A DNA stretch of 64,000 nucleotides from RGIG5327 sp045612485 (GCA_045612485.1 JAZKZE010000121.1:1-64000); one strand, 5' to 3'. Shown: positions 8,573 to 18,056, numbered from the stretch's first letter. The notes: generated by a model not told the origin, from the sequence alone. Program-made: numbers and translations.

Positions 8573-8652
8573 TCCATCGTATGAAAACAAGTATACTGGA
8601 ATATACCCGGATGGAACTGCCGGGATTTCCGGAAAATCAAGGAGGTATAACT

Positions 8653-9180
8653 ATGGGCGGATCACCGAAGATCACACTTCTTTCCGAGCAGTTGAGGGGG
8701 AAGTCTTTTGAACTGACCAGGGATGTATATACTGTCGGACGCATTGATGAACGCGATATATGTATCATTGACCCCACGATCAGTACATTTCACTGTACTT
8801 TCACAAAGGAAGGCAATACATACATTCTGAGAGATAACAACAGTACCAACGGTACCCGGGTCAATAATGTGCCTGTCACCGAACAGGAGTTGCAGAATTC
8901 CGACATTATCCAGATGGGAGATGTGGAAATGCTTTATTATTGCGAGGAAAAGGCCTCCCAGACCAATACCCGCACTCTTACAGGCATCAATCTTTCCGAC
9001 AATCTTTCCTCCTCTTCTTCCGTAACGAAAATGGAAGCCATTTCCCCCAGATCCCTGGACGTGGCAAAAGAGAAGAACAAACATACACAAATTATCATTT
9101 TCGGTATTCTCGGAGCATTGGCACTGGCAGTTGTAGGCGGGATCGTCTGGCTGGCGGTGGAAATGTTCAGCGGAAAATGA
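8653..9180 (+). CDS. FHA-domain protein with C-terminal membrane anchor
   Basis: 175 residues. Residues ~20-95 form a forkhead-associated domain that binds phosphothreonine peptides, with GR (29-30), the STFHCTF block (Ser44, His47) and NSTNGTRVN (63-71) all intact. A Ser/Thr-rich linker follows, then one hydrophobic helix at ~146-168, so the FHA domain should face the cytoplasm as a tail-anchored protein. The start was set at MGGSPK because a perfect AAGGAGG site lies 8-9 bases upstream; longer upstream frames lack one. No Ser/Thr kinase gene is adjacent. It is followed by ftsH in the same direction after about 200 bases. Confidence 0.88.
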   Translation: MGGSPKITLLSEQLRGKSFELTRDVYTVGRIDERDICIIDPTISTFHCTFTKEGNTYILRDNNSTNGTRVNNVPVTEQELQNSDIIQMGDVEMLYYCEEKASQTNTRTLTGINLSDNLSSSSSVTKMEAISPRSLDVAKEKNKHTQIIIFGILGALALAVVGGIVWLAVEMFSGK

Positions 9181-9387
9181 TAAAAAAGAAGTTTTTCCGG
9201 TAAGAGATCTGAACATCGCAGGAAATGAACTGTCCTTACACGCAAGTCGTTTTGCAGGGGGAATCGTTGCATTGATCCCTTGATCAGAAAGAGGAATCAG
9301 TGGAAAAAACTGTCTGCAATTTTTCAATAATTATCCATGCTCAATACAGTAAACCGCATTACAGCGGAGAAATGAAACAGGATCAAT

Positions 9388-11364
9388 ATGAAAAACACAA
9401 AAAATGGAAAAAGCCCGGCATTCGCTGTGGTGATCTGGGTGCTGATCTTTCTGGCACTGGGGGCTATTTTTATCGCAAGAGCCAATCCCGGACTTATGGG
9501 AAGTCAGGAATGGACACAGTCCAGATTTGAAAAAGAGCTGACACAGAAAAATGTTGTCACAGCCAATATGATGCCCGAATCAGACAATGTCTATTATATC
9601 GAAGGAGAATATAAAGTACCTGCAACTCCTGAAAAAAAGGAAAATACCCTTGACACAAGAAAGAAGTCTGCAAAAAACCAAAAAGCTCCTCTGACCTATT
9701 CGGCAAGGGTAATGATGACTCCTGCCATCATGCAGAATCTTGCCTCGGCAAAAGTAACTGTCCTCCAGCGGGATGTATGGTGGAAATCCCTTCTTATCCA
9801 GTTGATCATCGGCGCAGTAGTCATTGCCTTTATCTATTTTCTCATTGCCCGTCAGATGGGCAGAGCCGGCAACGATGCCATGCAGTTCGGCAAGAGCCGC
9901 GCAAGGATCATCATGCCTGATGAACACAGAAAAACTTTTGATGATGTCGCCGGATGCGATGAAGCAAAGGAAGAGACCAAAGAGATCGTGGATTATCTGC
10001 GGGATCCTCTCAAATACAAGCTGCTGGGCGGAAAGATCCCCAAAGGAGCTTTGCTTGTAGGCCCTCCGGGTACGGGGAAAACTCTTATGGCGAAAGCAGT
10101 TGCCGGGGAAGCAAGTGTTCCCTTCTTTGCCATCAGCGGTTCCGACTTTGTGGAAATGTTTGTAGGTGTGGGGGCAAGCCGTGTGCGGGATATGTTTGAA
10201 CAGGCAAGAAAAGCCGCCCCCTGTCTTATCTTCATCGACGAAATCGATGCTGTGGGAAGATCCCGTTTCACCGGGATCGGCGGCGGCCATGATGAACGGG
10301 AACAGACTCTGAATGCCCTGCTTGTGGAAATGGATGGTCTTACCTCTTCTGAAGGAGTGATCCTGCTTGCCGCCACCAACCGGGTGGATGTACTTGACCC
10401 CGCCCTGCTGCGTCCCGGCCGTTTTGACAGACAGATCGTTATTGATCTTCCCGATATTGCCGGGAGAAGAAAAATCCTGGATGTCCACGCAAAAACAGTG
10501 AAACTGGATAAAGATGTGGATCTGGATGTGATCGCAAGATCCACTCCCGGGTTCAGCGGTGCGGATCTTGCCAATCTGATGAACGAAGCCGCACTCCTTG
10601 CCGCAAGATATGAACAGAAAGCCGCCACCCAGAAAGATCTGGAAGAAGCCAGGGATAAAGTTTGCTGGGGCAGGGAACGCAAAAGCAGGAAGATCTCCGA
10701 AAAGGAACGCCGTCTTACCGCATGGCATGAAGCGGGACACGCTATCCTTACCCTGTTCTGTGAACATGCCACACCGCTTCATAAAGTCACCATCATCCCC
10801 AGGGGTATGGCACTGGGCATGACCATGATGCTTCCGGAGGAAGACCGTTATTCCCGTTCCAGACTGGAAATGATCGACGAAATGATCGTGGATATGGGCG
10901 GAAGAGTGGCGGAAGAACTGGTATTCGGTGATATTACCGGCGGAGCCGCCCAGGACATCAATCAGGCGACAAGCATTGCCCATGCCATGGTATGCAAGTT
11001 CGGGATGAGTGAAAAATTGGGTCCTGTACGTTACGGCAGCCGTTCTGAACATATTTATCTGGGAAAAGATATTACCAGAAGTCAGGAATTCAGTGAAGAG
11101 ACCGCAAGGGAGATCGACCTGGAAGTGAAAGCCCTTGTCACTGCCGCCAAAGCAAAAGCAACGGATATTCTTTCAAGGGAAAAGGCAAGAATGGATCTTC
11201 TTGCGGAAACATTGCTGGAAAAAGAGACTCTTTCCGCCGCGGAAGTGCGTCTTCTCCTGGATCTGCCCGCACCTGAAAAGGAGGATGAGGATAAAGAGGA
11301 GGCTGCCGCAGCTCCCGCCGGATCTTCTGAAAACACAGAAAATACAGAATCTCTTCAGGCATAA
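9388..11364 (+). CDS. ftsH: ATP-dependent zinc metalloprotease FtsH
   Basis: Membrane-bound AAA+ protease that extracts and degrades membrane and regulatory proteins. In 658 residues: TM1 (~10-30), a periplasmic segment of about 100 residues, TM2 (~133-153), Walker A GPPGTGKT (225-232), Walker B IFIDEID (281-287), the pore-loop region FVGVGA, the second region of homology LRPGRFDRQ, the zinc site HEAGH (447-451), and the downstream Asp region GGAAQDINQAT. The C-terminal tail is acidic and alanine-rich. The start follows a modest AGGA site. The periplasmic segment contains a Lys-rich stretch near residues 80-100 that looks linker-like. All catalytic residues are present. Confidence 0.97.
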   Translation: MKNTKNGKSPAFAVVIWVLIFLALGAIFIARANPGLMGSQEWTQSRFEKELTQKNVVTANMMPESDNVYYIEGEYKVPATPEKKENTLDTRKKSAKNQKAPLTYSARVMMTPAIMQNLASAKVTVLQRDVWWKSLLIQLIIGAVVIAFIYFLIARQMGRAGNDAMQFGKSRARIIMPDEHRKTFDDVAGCDEAKEETKEIVDYLRDPLKYKLLGGKIPKGALLVGPPGTGKTLMAKAVAGEASVPFFAISGSDFVEMFVGVGASRVRDMFEQARKAAPCLIFIDEIDAVGRSRFTGIGGGHDEREQTLNALLVEMDGLTSSEGVILLAATNRVDVLDPALLRPGRFDRQIVIDLPDIAGRRKILDVHAKTVKLDKDVDLDVIARSTPGFSGADLANLMNEAALLAARYEQKAATQKDLEEARDKVCWGRERKSRKISEKERRLTAWHEAGHAILTLFCEHATPLHKVTIIPRGMALGMTMMLPEEDRYSRSRLEMIDEMIVDMGGRVAEELVFGDITGGAAQDINQATSIAHAMVCKFGMSEKLGPVRYGSRSEHIYLGKDITRSQEFSEETAREIDLEVKALVTAAKAKATDILSREKARMDLLAETLLEKETLSAAEVRLLLDLPAPEKEDEDKEEAAAAPAGSSENTENTESLQA

Positions 11365-11382
11365 AAAAGAAACAGGATACGC

Positions 11383-11691
11383 ATGACAAGAGAGGAATTG
11401 CTCCTTTGCTGTAAAGACACGAAAGAGGGGGTCATCATCTCCTGTCATGTACGTCCCGGTGCATCAAAGACCCAATGTGCCGGACTTTACGGGGAATCCA
11501 TGAAACTTTCACTGAAAGCCCCGCCTGTGGATGGAAAGGCCAATAAGGAGCTGTGCCGTTTTTTTGCGGAAAAATGTTCTCTTGCCAAATCTGCGGTGAC
11601 TCTCGTTTCCGGTCAGACCTCCCGGGAAAAGAAGATTCTGCTTTCCGGAACAGTCTTTGAAAAAATATATTCTTTCTTGCTGGAGGAGTAA
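11383..11691 (+). CDS. DUF167 (YggU) family protein
   Basis: Small protein of 102 residues, a usual size for this family. The conserved features are the RPGASKT segment, the APPVDGKANKEL motif and the late SGQTSREKK block, diagnostic of DUF167/YggU, whose biochemical role is unknown. It sits 18 bases after ftsH and 7 bases before mnmA, so it is probably co-transcribed with both. No membrane segment or signal peptide is seen. Confidence 0.88.
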   Translation: MTREELLLCCKDTKEGVIISCHVRPGASKTQCAGLYGESMKLSLKAPPVDGKANKELCRFFAEKCSLAKSAVTLVSGQTSREKKILLSGTVFEKIYSFLLEE

Positions 11692-11698
11692 AAGTTCT

Positions 11699-12796
11699 AT
11701 GCAGGAATATCTTCAGAATACGGAAAATGTTTTCAGTCATCTCCCTGCGGGCGCAAAAGTCATGGTGGCATTCAGCGGCGGAGTGGATTCTTCGGTTGCG
11801 GTACATCTTTGCAAAGAAGCAGGTCTTCAGGTTCAGGCGGTTTATCTTTCCCTTCTCGGAAAAGAAAATATTCCCTGTGAAAAGCTCCGGCGAGCGGCGG
11901 AGAAACTTTCTATCCCGCTGGAAATCCTGGAATATTCCACCCTTTTTGAAGAAAAGATCATCCGTTACTGCTGGGAGGAATATGCGTCGGCAAGAACTCC
12001 CAATCCCTGTGCAAAATGCAATCCGCTTTTCAAATTCGGCATATTAAGCACCTATGCAAAGGAAAAAGGCTGTTCCGCCCTCGTGACAGGACATTATGCA
12101 AGGATCATCCGCAAAGGGAACACGGCAGAATTGCACAAGGGGGTATTTTCCCCGAAAGACCAATCCTATTTTCTTTTCGGACTCACAGAAGAACAGCTCA
12201 GAATGAGTATATTTCCCCTGGGAAACATGAGCAAGGAAGAGGTTAAAAAAATCGCATCTTCCCTGGGACTGGAAAGTGCCAAAGCCAAAGAAAGTCAGGA
12301 TATATGTTTTGCACCTGCCGATTCAGCCCTTTTCGGAGAATCTCTGCGGGAACGTTTCCACGGGGAGGCGAAATGCGGCTCTTTTCTTTCCCCGGCGGGA
12401 AAAGTTCTCGGGAAACATTCCGGTTTGCACCGCTTCACCATAGGCCAGAGAAAGGGTACAGGAGTAGCTCTGGGAGTTCCCGCCTATGTGACAAAACTTG
12501 ATGGAAAAAGCGGAAATATCATCCTGAGTACAGATGAAAAAGATCTTTTCAGCAAAGAAGCCTTTGCCTTTGCACCTTCCTGGCTCATCAGGGAAGAGGA
12601 GAAAAGGAGCCGGTTCTTCTGTGAAGTAAAGATCCGTTACCGTTCCAGAGCAGTTGCATCGGAAGTCTGCTGCATGGATGATGGAAAAATAAAGATCACC
12701 TTTGCCGAACCTCAGCGGGCAGTCACACCGGGTCAGGCGGCAGTCTTTTATGACGGGGACAGAGTCCTGGGCGGAGCTTTTCTTGCAGAGGAATAA
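11699..12796 (+). CDS. mnmA: tRNA-specific 2-thiouridylase MnmA
   Basis: Thiolates U34 of Lys, Glu and Gln tRNAs with sulfur relayed by cysteine desulfurase. The 365-residue frame has the PP-loop FSGGVDSSVAV, the tRNA-contact NPCAKCNPLFKFG segment with the first catalytic Cys region, GHYAR, KDQSYFLFGL, and the persulfide cysteine in SQDICF. The C-terminal beta-barrel (VKIRYRSRAV) is present. The start at 11699 was chosen over an upstream frame because a GGAGGAG site lies 11 bases before it and the PP-loop then falls near residue 24. All catalytic positions I can identify are intact. Confidence 0.95.
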   Translation: MQEYLQNTENVFSHLPAGAKVMVAFSGGVDSSVAVHLCKEAGLQVQAVYLSLLGKENIPCEKLRRAAEKLSIPLEILEYSTLFEEKIIRYCWEEYASARTPNPCAKCNPLFKFGILSTYAKEKGCSALVTGHYARIIRKGNTAELHKGVFSPKDQSYFLFGLTEEQLRMSIFPLGNMSKEEVKKIASSLGLESAKAKESQDICFAPADSALFGESLRERFHGEAKCGSFLSPAGKVLGKHSGLHRFTIGQRKGTGVALGVPAYVTKLDGKSGNIILSTDEKDLFSKEAFAFAPSWLIREEEKRSRFFCEVKIRYRSRAVASEVCCMDDGKIKITFAEPQRAVTPGQAAVFYDGDRVLGGAFLAEE

Positions 12797-12860
12797 TATT
12801 TTCCGGAAAATGTTCCTGCCTGTAAAAATCAATTTTTTATGCCGTTTTTACTTTTTTTAC

Positions 12861-12889
12861 TGTAAAAAATAGTTCTGAGAGTGTATATT
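12861..12889 (+). promoter_or_regulatory. possible promoter of manA
   Basis: TGTAAA, a 17-bp spacer and TATATT, about 50 bases before the manA start. The -35 box is poor; the -10 box repeats the TATATT form seen elsewhere here. Confidence 0.5.
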
Positions 12890-12939
12890 ATATAGCGGAT
12901 ACGATACTCATCAAATACATATAAATATTCGGAGACGGC

Positions 12940-13980
12940 ATGGAACAGAAAACTACAACAGATCAGAGTTCTCTGTATCCTTTTCTTTTTGTACCGGCGT
13001 ACGCAGAAAGGATATGGGGCGGAACTCTTCTTACAGAGAAACTCAACCGTAAACTGCCTGAAAGCAATATGCCTATCGGGGAAGCCTGGGATATTTATGA
13101 CAGAAAAGAAAGTTCCAGCATTATTGAAAACGGGCCTCTCAAGGGAAAAACACTTCATGACCTTATGGTAAATCACCGTTTTGAACTTATGGGCAGCAGT
13201 TTTTCCGGTGAAACAGGAGATTACTTTCCTCTCATTGTAAAGATCATTGATTCCGCCCAGAACCTCTCTTTGCAGGTACATCCTTCCGCAGAACATTGCC
13301 GTATTCTCGGCAAAGGGGAGGAAAAAAATGAGATGTGGTATATTCTTCATGCACAGAAAGATGCCAGGATCTATGCCGGATTGAGTCCCATGGTGACAAA
13401 AACACAATTTCTGGATTCCCTGGATGCGGATGAAAAAAAACTGGCATCTCTTTTGCAGACTTTTGATGCCTGTCCCGGCGATGCCTACTTTATCTATGCC
13501 GGCAGAATCCATGCCATCGGGGCGGGCGTGCTTCTTCTGGAGATCCAGCAGAACTCCGATACGACTTACAGAGTAAGTGACTGGGGAAGAGTTGCTCCGG
13601 ATGGAAGCAGACGGAAACTGCATGTGGCAGAATCCATGACATGTATTGATTTCACCGACAGGACAGTGGCACGCATTACCGGAGCAAGCGATGTTTCTTT
13701 CCACAACCGGAAATATACCATTCTGGAAAAATGCAAATATTTCCAGGTGACAAATCTGAAACTGGTGGAAGAGATCTATATGAATACAAATGAGGGATCA
13801 AAATCTTCTTTCCATCTTATTTCCGCGGCAGATCATCCGCTGACAGTGGAAACCTCTTCAGCAAGTGTGGATATTCCCGCAGGCCGTACCTGTCTTGTAC
13901 CGGCATCCGCCGGAAGGTACAGGATCATTCCCCGGACAGCAGAAGGGGAAACAGCGGATGTGATCCTCACCAATTGCTGA
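12940..13980 (+). CDS. manA: mannose-6-phosphate isomerase, class I
   Basis: Zinc enzyme interconverting mannose-6-P and fructose-6-P, linking mannose use and GDP-mannose synthesis to glycolysis. It has 346 residues and resembles the short Bacillus-type enzyme. Zinc ligands appear in LSLQVHP (Gln, His), EKNEMWY (Glu) and GRIHAIGAG (His). The N-terminal block ERIWGG and the PIGEAWDI segment are also family-typical. The ATG follows a GGAGA site 8 bases upstream. The gene has its own probable promoter and is 47 bases from argS, so read-through is possible. Confidence 0.93.
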   Translation: MEQKTTTDQSSLYPFLFVPAYAERIWGGTLLTEKLNRKLPESNMPIGEAWDIYDRKESSSIIENGPLKGKTLHDLMVNHRFELMGSSFSGETGDYFPLIVKIIDSAQNLSLQVHPSAEHCRILGKGEEKNEMWYILHAQKDARIYAGLSPMVTKTQFLDSLDADEKKLASLLQTFDACPGDAYFIYAGRIHAIGAGVLLLEIQQNSDTTYRVSDWGRVAPDGSRRKLHVAESMTCIDFTDRTVARITGASDVSFHNRKYTILEKCKYFQVTNLKLVEEIYMNTNEGSKSSFHLISAADHPLTVETSSASVDIPAGRTCLVPASAGRYRIIPRTAEGETADVILTNC

Positions 13981-14027
13981 AAACAGAATATTGAACCATT
14001 TATATTTTTAAGGATAAGGAAAATACC

Positions 14028-15821
14028 ATGCAATTGAAATGTATTGACAGACTTCCTGCGGCTCTTGCAAAAGAGTTTCCCGCAGCGGCAGTACCCGCCG
14101 ATCTTATCATCACTCCTGAACAGTGTCCTGAAGGGATGCAGGGGGATATCACCATCAACTGTTTCCGGTTTGCCAGACTTTTCAAAGCTGCACCGGACGC
14201 CGTTGCCGCCGCAGTGGAAAAAATACTTGCCGCAGATGAAGATGTTAAGGAAGCAGCCAGTGTCAAGGCCTTTGTAAATGTGACTCTGAAAGAGGAAGCT
14301 CTCTTCCGTGACACCCTCGCAGATACGGAAAAGATCTTCAAAGAAGGTTTGCTCCCGGAAGAAAAACGGAAAAAAGTCCTGATCGAATTTTCCGCCCCCA
14401 ATACCAATAAACCCCAGCATCTGGGACATGTGAGAAACAATACTCTGGGAGCCTCCGTAAGTGCCCTTCTTGCCCGTGTCGGGCATGATGTGATCCCGGT
14501 GAACCTTGTAAATGACCGTGGTATCCACATTTGCAAATCCATGCTTGCCTATGAGCGTTTCGGCAACGGGGCGACTCCGGAAAGTACCGGGATCAAAGGA
14601 GACCATCTGGTAGGGGATTTTTATGTAAAATACAATGATCTGCTCAAAGAACAGATCACAGAATTGCGGAAAGCCCATCCGGAATTTGCCGATAAGACAG
14701 ATGAGGAACTTTTCCTTGAAACCGAATGTGGTGCCGCCGCACAGGAAATGCTGAGAAAGTGGGAAGCAGGCGATGAACAGGTAGTCGCACTCTGGAAAAA
14801 GATGAACTCCTGGGTCTTTGACGGATTCAATGCCACATACGAGCGTCAGGGGATCAAGTTCCGGAAAGTCTATCTGGAAAGCAATACCTATCTTCTGGGA
14901 AAATCCACCGTTGCTGAAGGTTTGGAAAAAGGAGTTTTCCAGAAACGGGAAGACGGTGCAGCCATTGCCGATCTGGGCAAACTGGGGACAAAGGTACTGC
15001 TGCGTTCTGACGGAACCAGTGTATATATCACCCAGGATATCGGTACGACCATGCTCAAATATAATGAGTTCACCCCGGACAGCATGATCTGGGTGGTGGG
15101 CGATGAGCAGAACCTTCACTTCCAGATGCTCTTCAAAATCCTGAAAAGCATGGGCAATGCCTGGGCGGACAGCCTCTATCATCTCTCTTACGGCATGGTC
15201 AATCTGCCCACAGGAAAGATGAAGAGCCGTGAAGGAACGGTTGTGGATGCAGACGATCTTTTTGATGAGATGCACCGTCTTGCTAAAGAAGCCACTCTTG
15301 AACGTGTGGGCGATGATATTCCGGAAGATCTGGAAGAACGTTCTGAAATCATCGGTATGGGGGCATTGAAGTTCATGCTTCTGAAGATCAATCCCAAAAC
15401 CACCATGCTTTTCGATCCCAAAGCGTCTTTGAAATTTGAAGGGGATACAGGTCCCTATGTACAGTATGTATGCGCAAGGATCAACTCCATTTCCAAAAAG
15501 GCTGCGGAAAGAAATATTGATATAAGCGGAAATATCGATTGGAGTTTGCTTTCTTCTCCTGAAGAACACTCTCTTGCCGTATGTGCCGCCCTTTATCCGG
15601 AAACATTGAAACTTGCAGCTGAAAAGATGGATTGTTCCACACTGGTCAATTATCTTCTCAACCTTGCAAAAGCCTTCAACCGTTTTTACAGGGAAAAGCA
15701 GGTACTCAATGCAGAAGATCCCAATGTGGCAAAAGCCCGTCTTGCGGTTTGCTGTGCTGTAAGAGATATTCTTGCGGATGGTTTGAAAACCCTGACGATC
15801 GGTATTCCCCAAGCCATGTGA
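14028..15821 (+). CDS. argS: arginyl-tRNA synthetase
   Basis: Class I aminoacyl-tRNA synthetase of 597 residues. The ArgS N-terminal domain (residues 1-~110) precedes the nucleotide-binding core with SAPNTNKPQHLGH, the family form of the HIGH motif. The KMSKS-equivalent is MKSREG within GKMKSREGTVV. The C-terminal helical anticodon-binding domain ends in FNRFYREKQV and DILADGLKTL, typical of ArgS. The gene is closed by an excellent rho-independent terminator. The start follows an AAGGA site, and ATG at 14028 gives a full-length N-terminal domain. Confidence 0.96.
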   Translation: MQLKCIDRLPAALAKEFPAAAVPADLIITPEQCPEGMQGDITINCFRFARLFKAAPDAVAAAVEKILAADEDVKEAASVKAFVNVTLKEEALFRDTLADTEKIFKEGLLPEEKRKKVLIEFSAPNTNKPQHLGHVRNNTLGASVSALLARVGHDVIPVNLVNDRGIHICKSMLAYERFGNGATPESTGIKGDHLVGDFYVKYNDLLKEQITELRKAHPEFADKTDEELFLETECGAAAQEMLRKWEAGDEQVVALWKKMNSWVFDGFNATYERQGIKFRKVYLESNTYLLGKSTVAEGLEKGVFQKREDGAAIADLGKLGTKVLLRSDGTSVYITQDIGTTMLKYNEFTPDSMIWVVGDEQNLHFQMLFKILKSMGNAWADSLYHLSYGMVNLPTGKMKSREGTVVDADDLFDEMHRLAKEATLERVGDDIPEDLEERSEIIGMGALKFMLLKINPKTTMLFDPKASLKFEGDTGPYVQYVCARINSISKKAAERNIDISGNIDWSLLSSPEEHSLAVCAALYPETLKLAAEKMDCSTLVNYLLNLAKAFNRFYREKQVLNAEDPNVAKARLAVCCAVRDILADGLKTLTIGIPQAM

Positions 15822-15843
15822 TTTCTCCGGAATATACTTACAG

Positions 15844-15882
15844 AGAGCTGTTGCAGATCACGATTTGCAACAGCTCTTTTTT
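15844..15882 (+). terminator. rho-independent terminator after argS
   Basis: A perfect 12-bp stem, AGAGCTGTTGCA (15844-15855) pairing with TGCAACAGCTCT (15866-15877), with a 10-base loop and followed by a T run. It lies 23 bases after the argS stop and separates argS from the convergent tadA. Confidence 0.93.
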
Positions 15883-16035
15883 GTGTGCCGTGTAAAAATT
15901 CTCACTGTTTTCTTACGCCGGAAAAAGGGGGGAGCATAAAGAGCAGGGAAGAAAGTACAGGATTGTCTGCTCCATAAAAAGACACACCTCTTACAACAAA
16001 TCTGTATTTGTATCCGTATGAAAGCAGCAGGGATT

Positions 16036-16548
16036 TTATTCCTTCTTTCCGCTGTCCCCTTTATTTTTACGGACATTGCGGAAAAATTCCTGCATAAGGG
16101 CTTTACATTGTAATTCCAGTACACCGGATGTGGTTTCCAACTGATGCAGCATCCCTTTGAATTTTGCCACATTCAGCTCCGAGCCGCCGCAGGCTCCTGA
16201 ACGGGGATCGGAAAAACCGTAGATCACTCTGCGGATCCTGGCATTGACCATCGCTCCGGCACACATGGCGCAGGGTTCTTTAGTCACATATATATCCACA
16301 TCATCCAACCGCCAATCCCCCACTGCGGCAGCGGCACTGGTAAGGGCAAGCAATTCGGCATGGGCGGTGGCATCTTTGAGCATTTCCACCTGATTCCATG
16401 CCTTTGCAATGATCATTCCATCCTTTACAGCCACTGCGCCGACCGGCACTTCCCCTGCTTCAAAGGCACGTTCAGCAAGACGCAAGGCACTGCGCATGAA
16501 ATATTCATCATTAAAGAGTATGATCTCTCTATCATCCTTCATATCCAT
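16036..16548 (-). CDS. tadA: tRNA adenosine(34) deaminase TadA
   Basis: Deaminates A34 to inosine in tRNA-Arg(ACG). The 170 residues carry the cytidine/deoxycytidylate deaminase zinc site: H63-A-E65 (His ligand and proton-shuttling Glu) and PCAMC (C93, C96). The GAMVNARI segment and the C-terminal helix QEFFRNVRKNK are TadA-like. The ATG has an AAGGAAAG site 6 bases upstream. It lies 23 bases downstream of the AAA ATPase gene and is probably expressed from that gene's promoter. Cytosine deaminase or guanine deaminase relatives share the fold but usually lack this C-terminal helix. Confidence 0.92.
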   Translation of the reverse strand: MDMKDDREIILFNDEYFMRSALRLAERAFEAGEVPVGAVAVKDGMIIAKAWNQVEMLKDATAHAELLALTSAAAAVGDWRLDDVDIYVTKEPCAMCAGAMVNARIRRVIYGFSDPRSGACGGSELNVAKFKGMLHQLETTSGVLELQCKALMQEFFRNVRKNKGDSGKKE

Positions 16549-16571
16549 ATTTTTCTTTCCTTGTATAAAGA

Positions 16572-18056
16572 TCAGATCTGCAACATACCGTTGCGCATTT
16601 TTTCCACTGCTTCCTCCCCGTACAATGCCCGCATGAGTCTTACATTCTGCTCATGGAACATTCCGGGATCCGGCCGGGTGATGATCTCCCCTTTGGAAAA
16701 TTCCAGAAGTCTTTTGCGTTTTACCTGATCTTTCAGGAATCCTTCCAGATATCTTGCCAGAGTACGGGGACTCAATTCATCAAATTCCTTCTGACCGTAT
16801 GCCTCCACATAATCAGAAGCGATCACGGAAAGCAGATCGGGGGAGATCCGTTCCATTCCTCTGGAGAGGAAAAGATCCCCGATCATCTCCTGACAGCGGA
16901 TCTCATCGAAAAGCGGGAAGGAAAAAGTCCTGCCCCGGCTTGCCACATTGGGGGGAAAAGGATAATTGGAGGCGATGATCATAAGAAGATTTTCCGGCAG
17001 GGAGGAGGAGCCTCCCACAAAAGTACGGAAAAAATACCAATCTATATTTCTCACATCAACATCATCAAAAAAGATCACAAAATCTTTCTCCCGGAACCGG
17101 GCAAGGAAGGAAATCATTTCCTCCAGATGTTCTTCCAGTTCTTCCGGAGAAGGCAGTATGAGAATGAAATCCTTATGGGCAAGGATATGACTGATGGTCA
17201 TCTGTGTCTTTCCCAGACCGGGCAATCCGCTTATGAGAAGAGGAAGATTATGCCTTTTTTCCGCAAAAGCCGCCAAATGATTTTCAATAACTTTTTTTGC
17301 TTCCTGATAACCGTAAAACTCCTCTTTTCTGCGGATGGAAGGCAACTTTACAGGGGTGTAGCTCTCTTTTCTGCAACGGAAAACATTATTCCGGGCAAAA
17401 AGCTGATCACGGGTTCTGCCGGAAAGAAGTTCCATGGCGATAGCCTGTCTGGAGGAGCGGCAGAAAAAAGATTTTTCCGGAATTTCAGAAGTAATGGGCA
17501 GAAGTCTTGCAGGATTCCCGCTTTCTGTTCGGGGGGATAAGGAAGTATAGGAAGAAAGAAGTTTTGTCAGGGAAGAAGCAAAAAATACAGCATGATCTAT
17601 GCAAAGCCCCGCAAAAGAATCCTTCCGGGAAAGATCACGGAGTTTTTCAGGGGTCAGTTCCACTTTTTTCATCAGAAGGGACAAGGCGTAGAAAAGACAA
17701 TCATCCAGAGTGCTGCGGAATGAGTGTTCACCATTGAAAAGTAGAAAAAGATGATTACAGGCATCAATGGAATCCGCCTCCCTGGAGATCGGATACATAA
17801 AAACATTCCGTTCTTTTTCCTGTTCCTCGTCCAGTTTCAGCAGAAAAAGACGCAATGAGGCAAGAAATTTTCCTTCAAAATCCCCCTGACACCTCAAAGA
17901 AAATCCTCCATGCGTGCCATCAGTGCTGATCTCTTCAAAAAGGAAACGGAAGGACGCAAGAAGTGCCTTTACCGGTATATTCAAAGCGGATCCCGGGGTC
18001 AATCCCCTGTTTTCTCCGGTATGCAATACACGATTATGTATTTTTTTTCTTTCCAT
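16572..18056 (-). CDS. AAA-type ATPase with DUF815-like ATPase domain
   Basis: The 493 residues split into two parts. Residues 1-~230 show no recognised motif and are rich in Phe, Leu and Ser, probably helical. Residues ~245-493 form a P-loop ATPase resembling DUF815 proteins (FYGYQEAKKVIENH lead-in), with Walker A GLPGLGKT (277-284), Walker B VIFFDDVD (317-324), a sensor-like IIASNYP and a lid region. DUF815 ATPases have no settled function. I start at MERKK because a strong GGAG site is 4-5 bases upstream and the earlier ATG at 18098 would lie at the predicted transcription start. Co-transcribed with tadA. Confidence 0.75.
   Translation of the reverse strand: MERKKIHNRVLHTGENRGLTPGSALNIPVKALLASFRFLFEEISTDGTHGGFSLRCQGDFEGKFLASLRLFLLKLDEEQEKERNVFMYPISREADSIDACNHLFLLFNGEHSFRSTLDDCLFYALSLLMKKVELTPEKLRDLSRKDSFAGLCIDHAVFFASSLTKLLSSYTSLSPRTESGNPARLLPITSEIPEKSFFCRSSRQAIAMELLSGRTRDQLFARNNVFRCRKESYTPVKLPSIRRKEEFYGYQEAKKVIENHLAAFAEKRHNLPLLISGLPGLGKTQMTISHILAHKDFILILPSPEELEEHLEEMISFLARFREKDFVIFFDDVDVRNIDWYFFRTFVGGSSSLPENLLMIIASNYPFPPNVASRGRTFSFPLFDEIRCQEMIGDLFLSRGMERISPDLLSVIASDYVEAYGQKEFDELSPRTLARYLEGFLKDQVKRKRLLEFSKGEIITRPDPGMFHEQNVRLMRALYGEEAVEKMRNGMLQI

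Larger units (their letters stand above)
8259..8652. other. 394-bp divergent intergenic region
   Basis: AT-rich spacer between the divergent ROK and FHA genes. It holds a promoter for each side (listed separately), poly-A/T stretches around 8485-8515, and an 11-base direct repeat (AATATACCCGG) occurring near 8402 and again near 8600. I see no coding frame with a ribosome site and no convincing riboswitch. Confidence 0.6.

Noticed and set aside
8400..8612. Direct repeat AATATACCCGG twice in the ROK-FHA spacer
   Set aside because: Only two copies about 200 bases apart with no symmetry; not enough for an operator or mobile-element call.
12829..13704. Minus-strand frame of 291 codons opposite manA
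   Set aside because: manA is certain and the opposite frame has no ribosome site or domain.
13833..15812. Minus-strand frame of 659 codons opposite argS
   Set aside because: argS is certain; the antisense reading is His/Phe-rich, typical of a codon-bias mirror.
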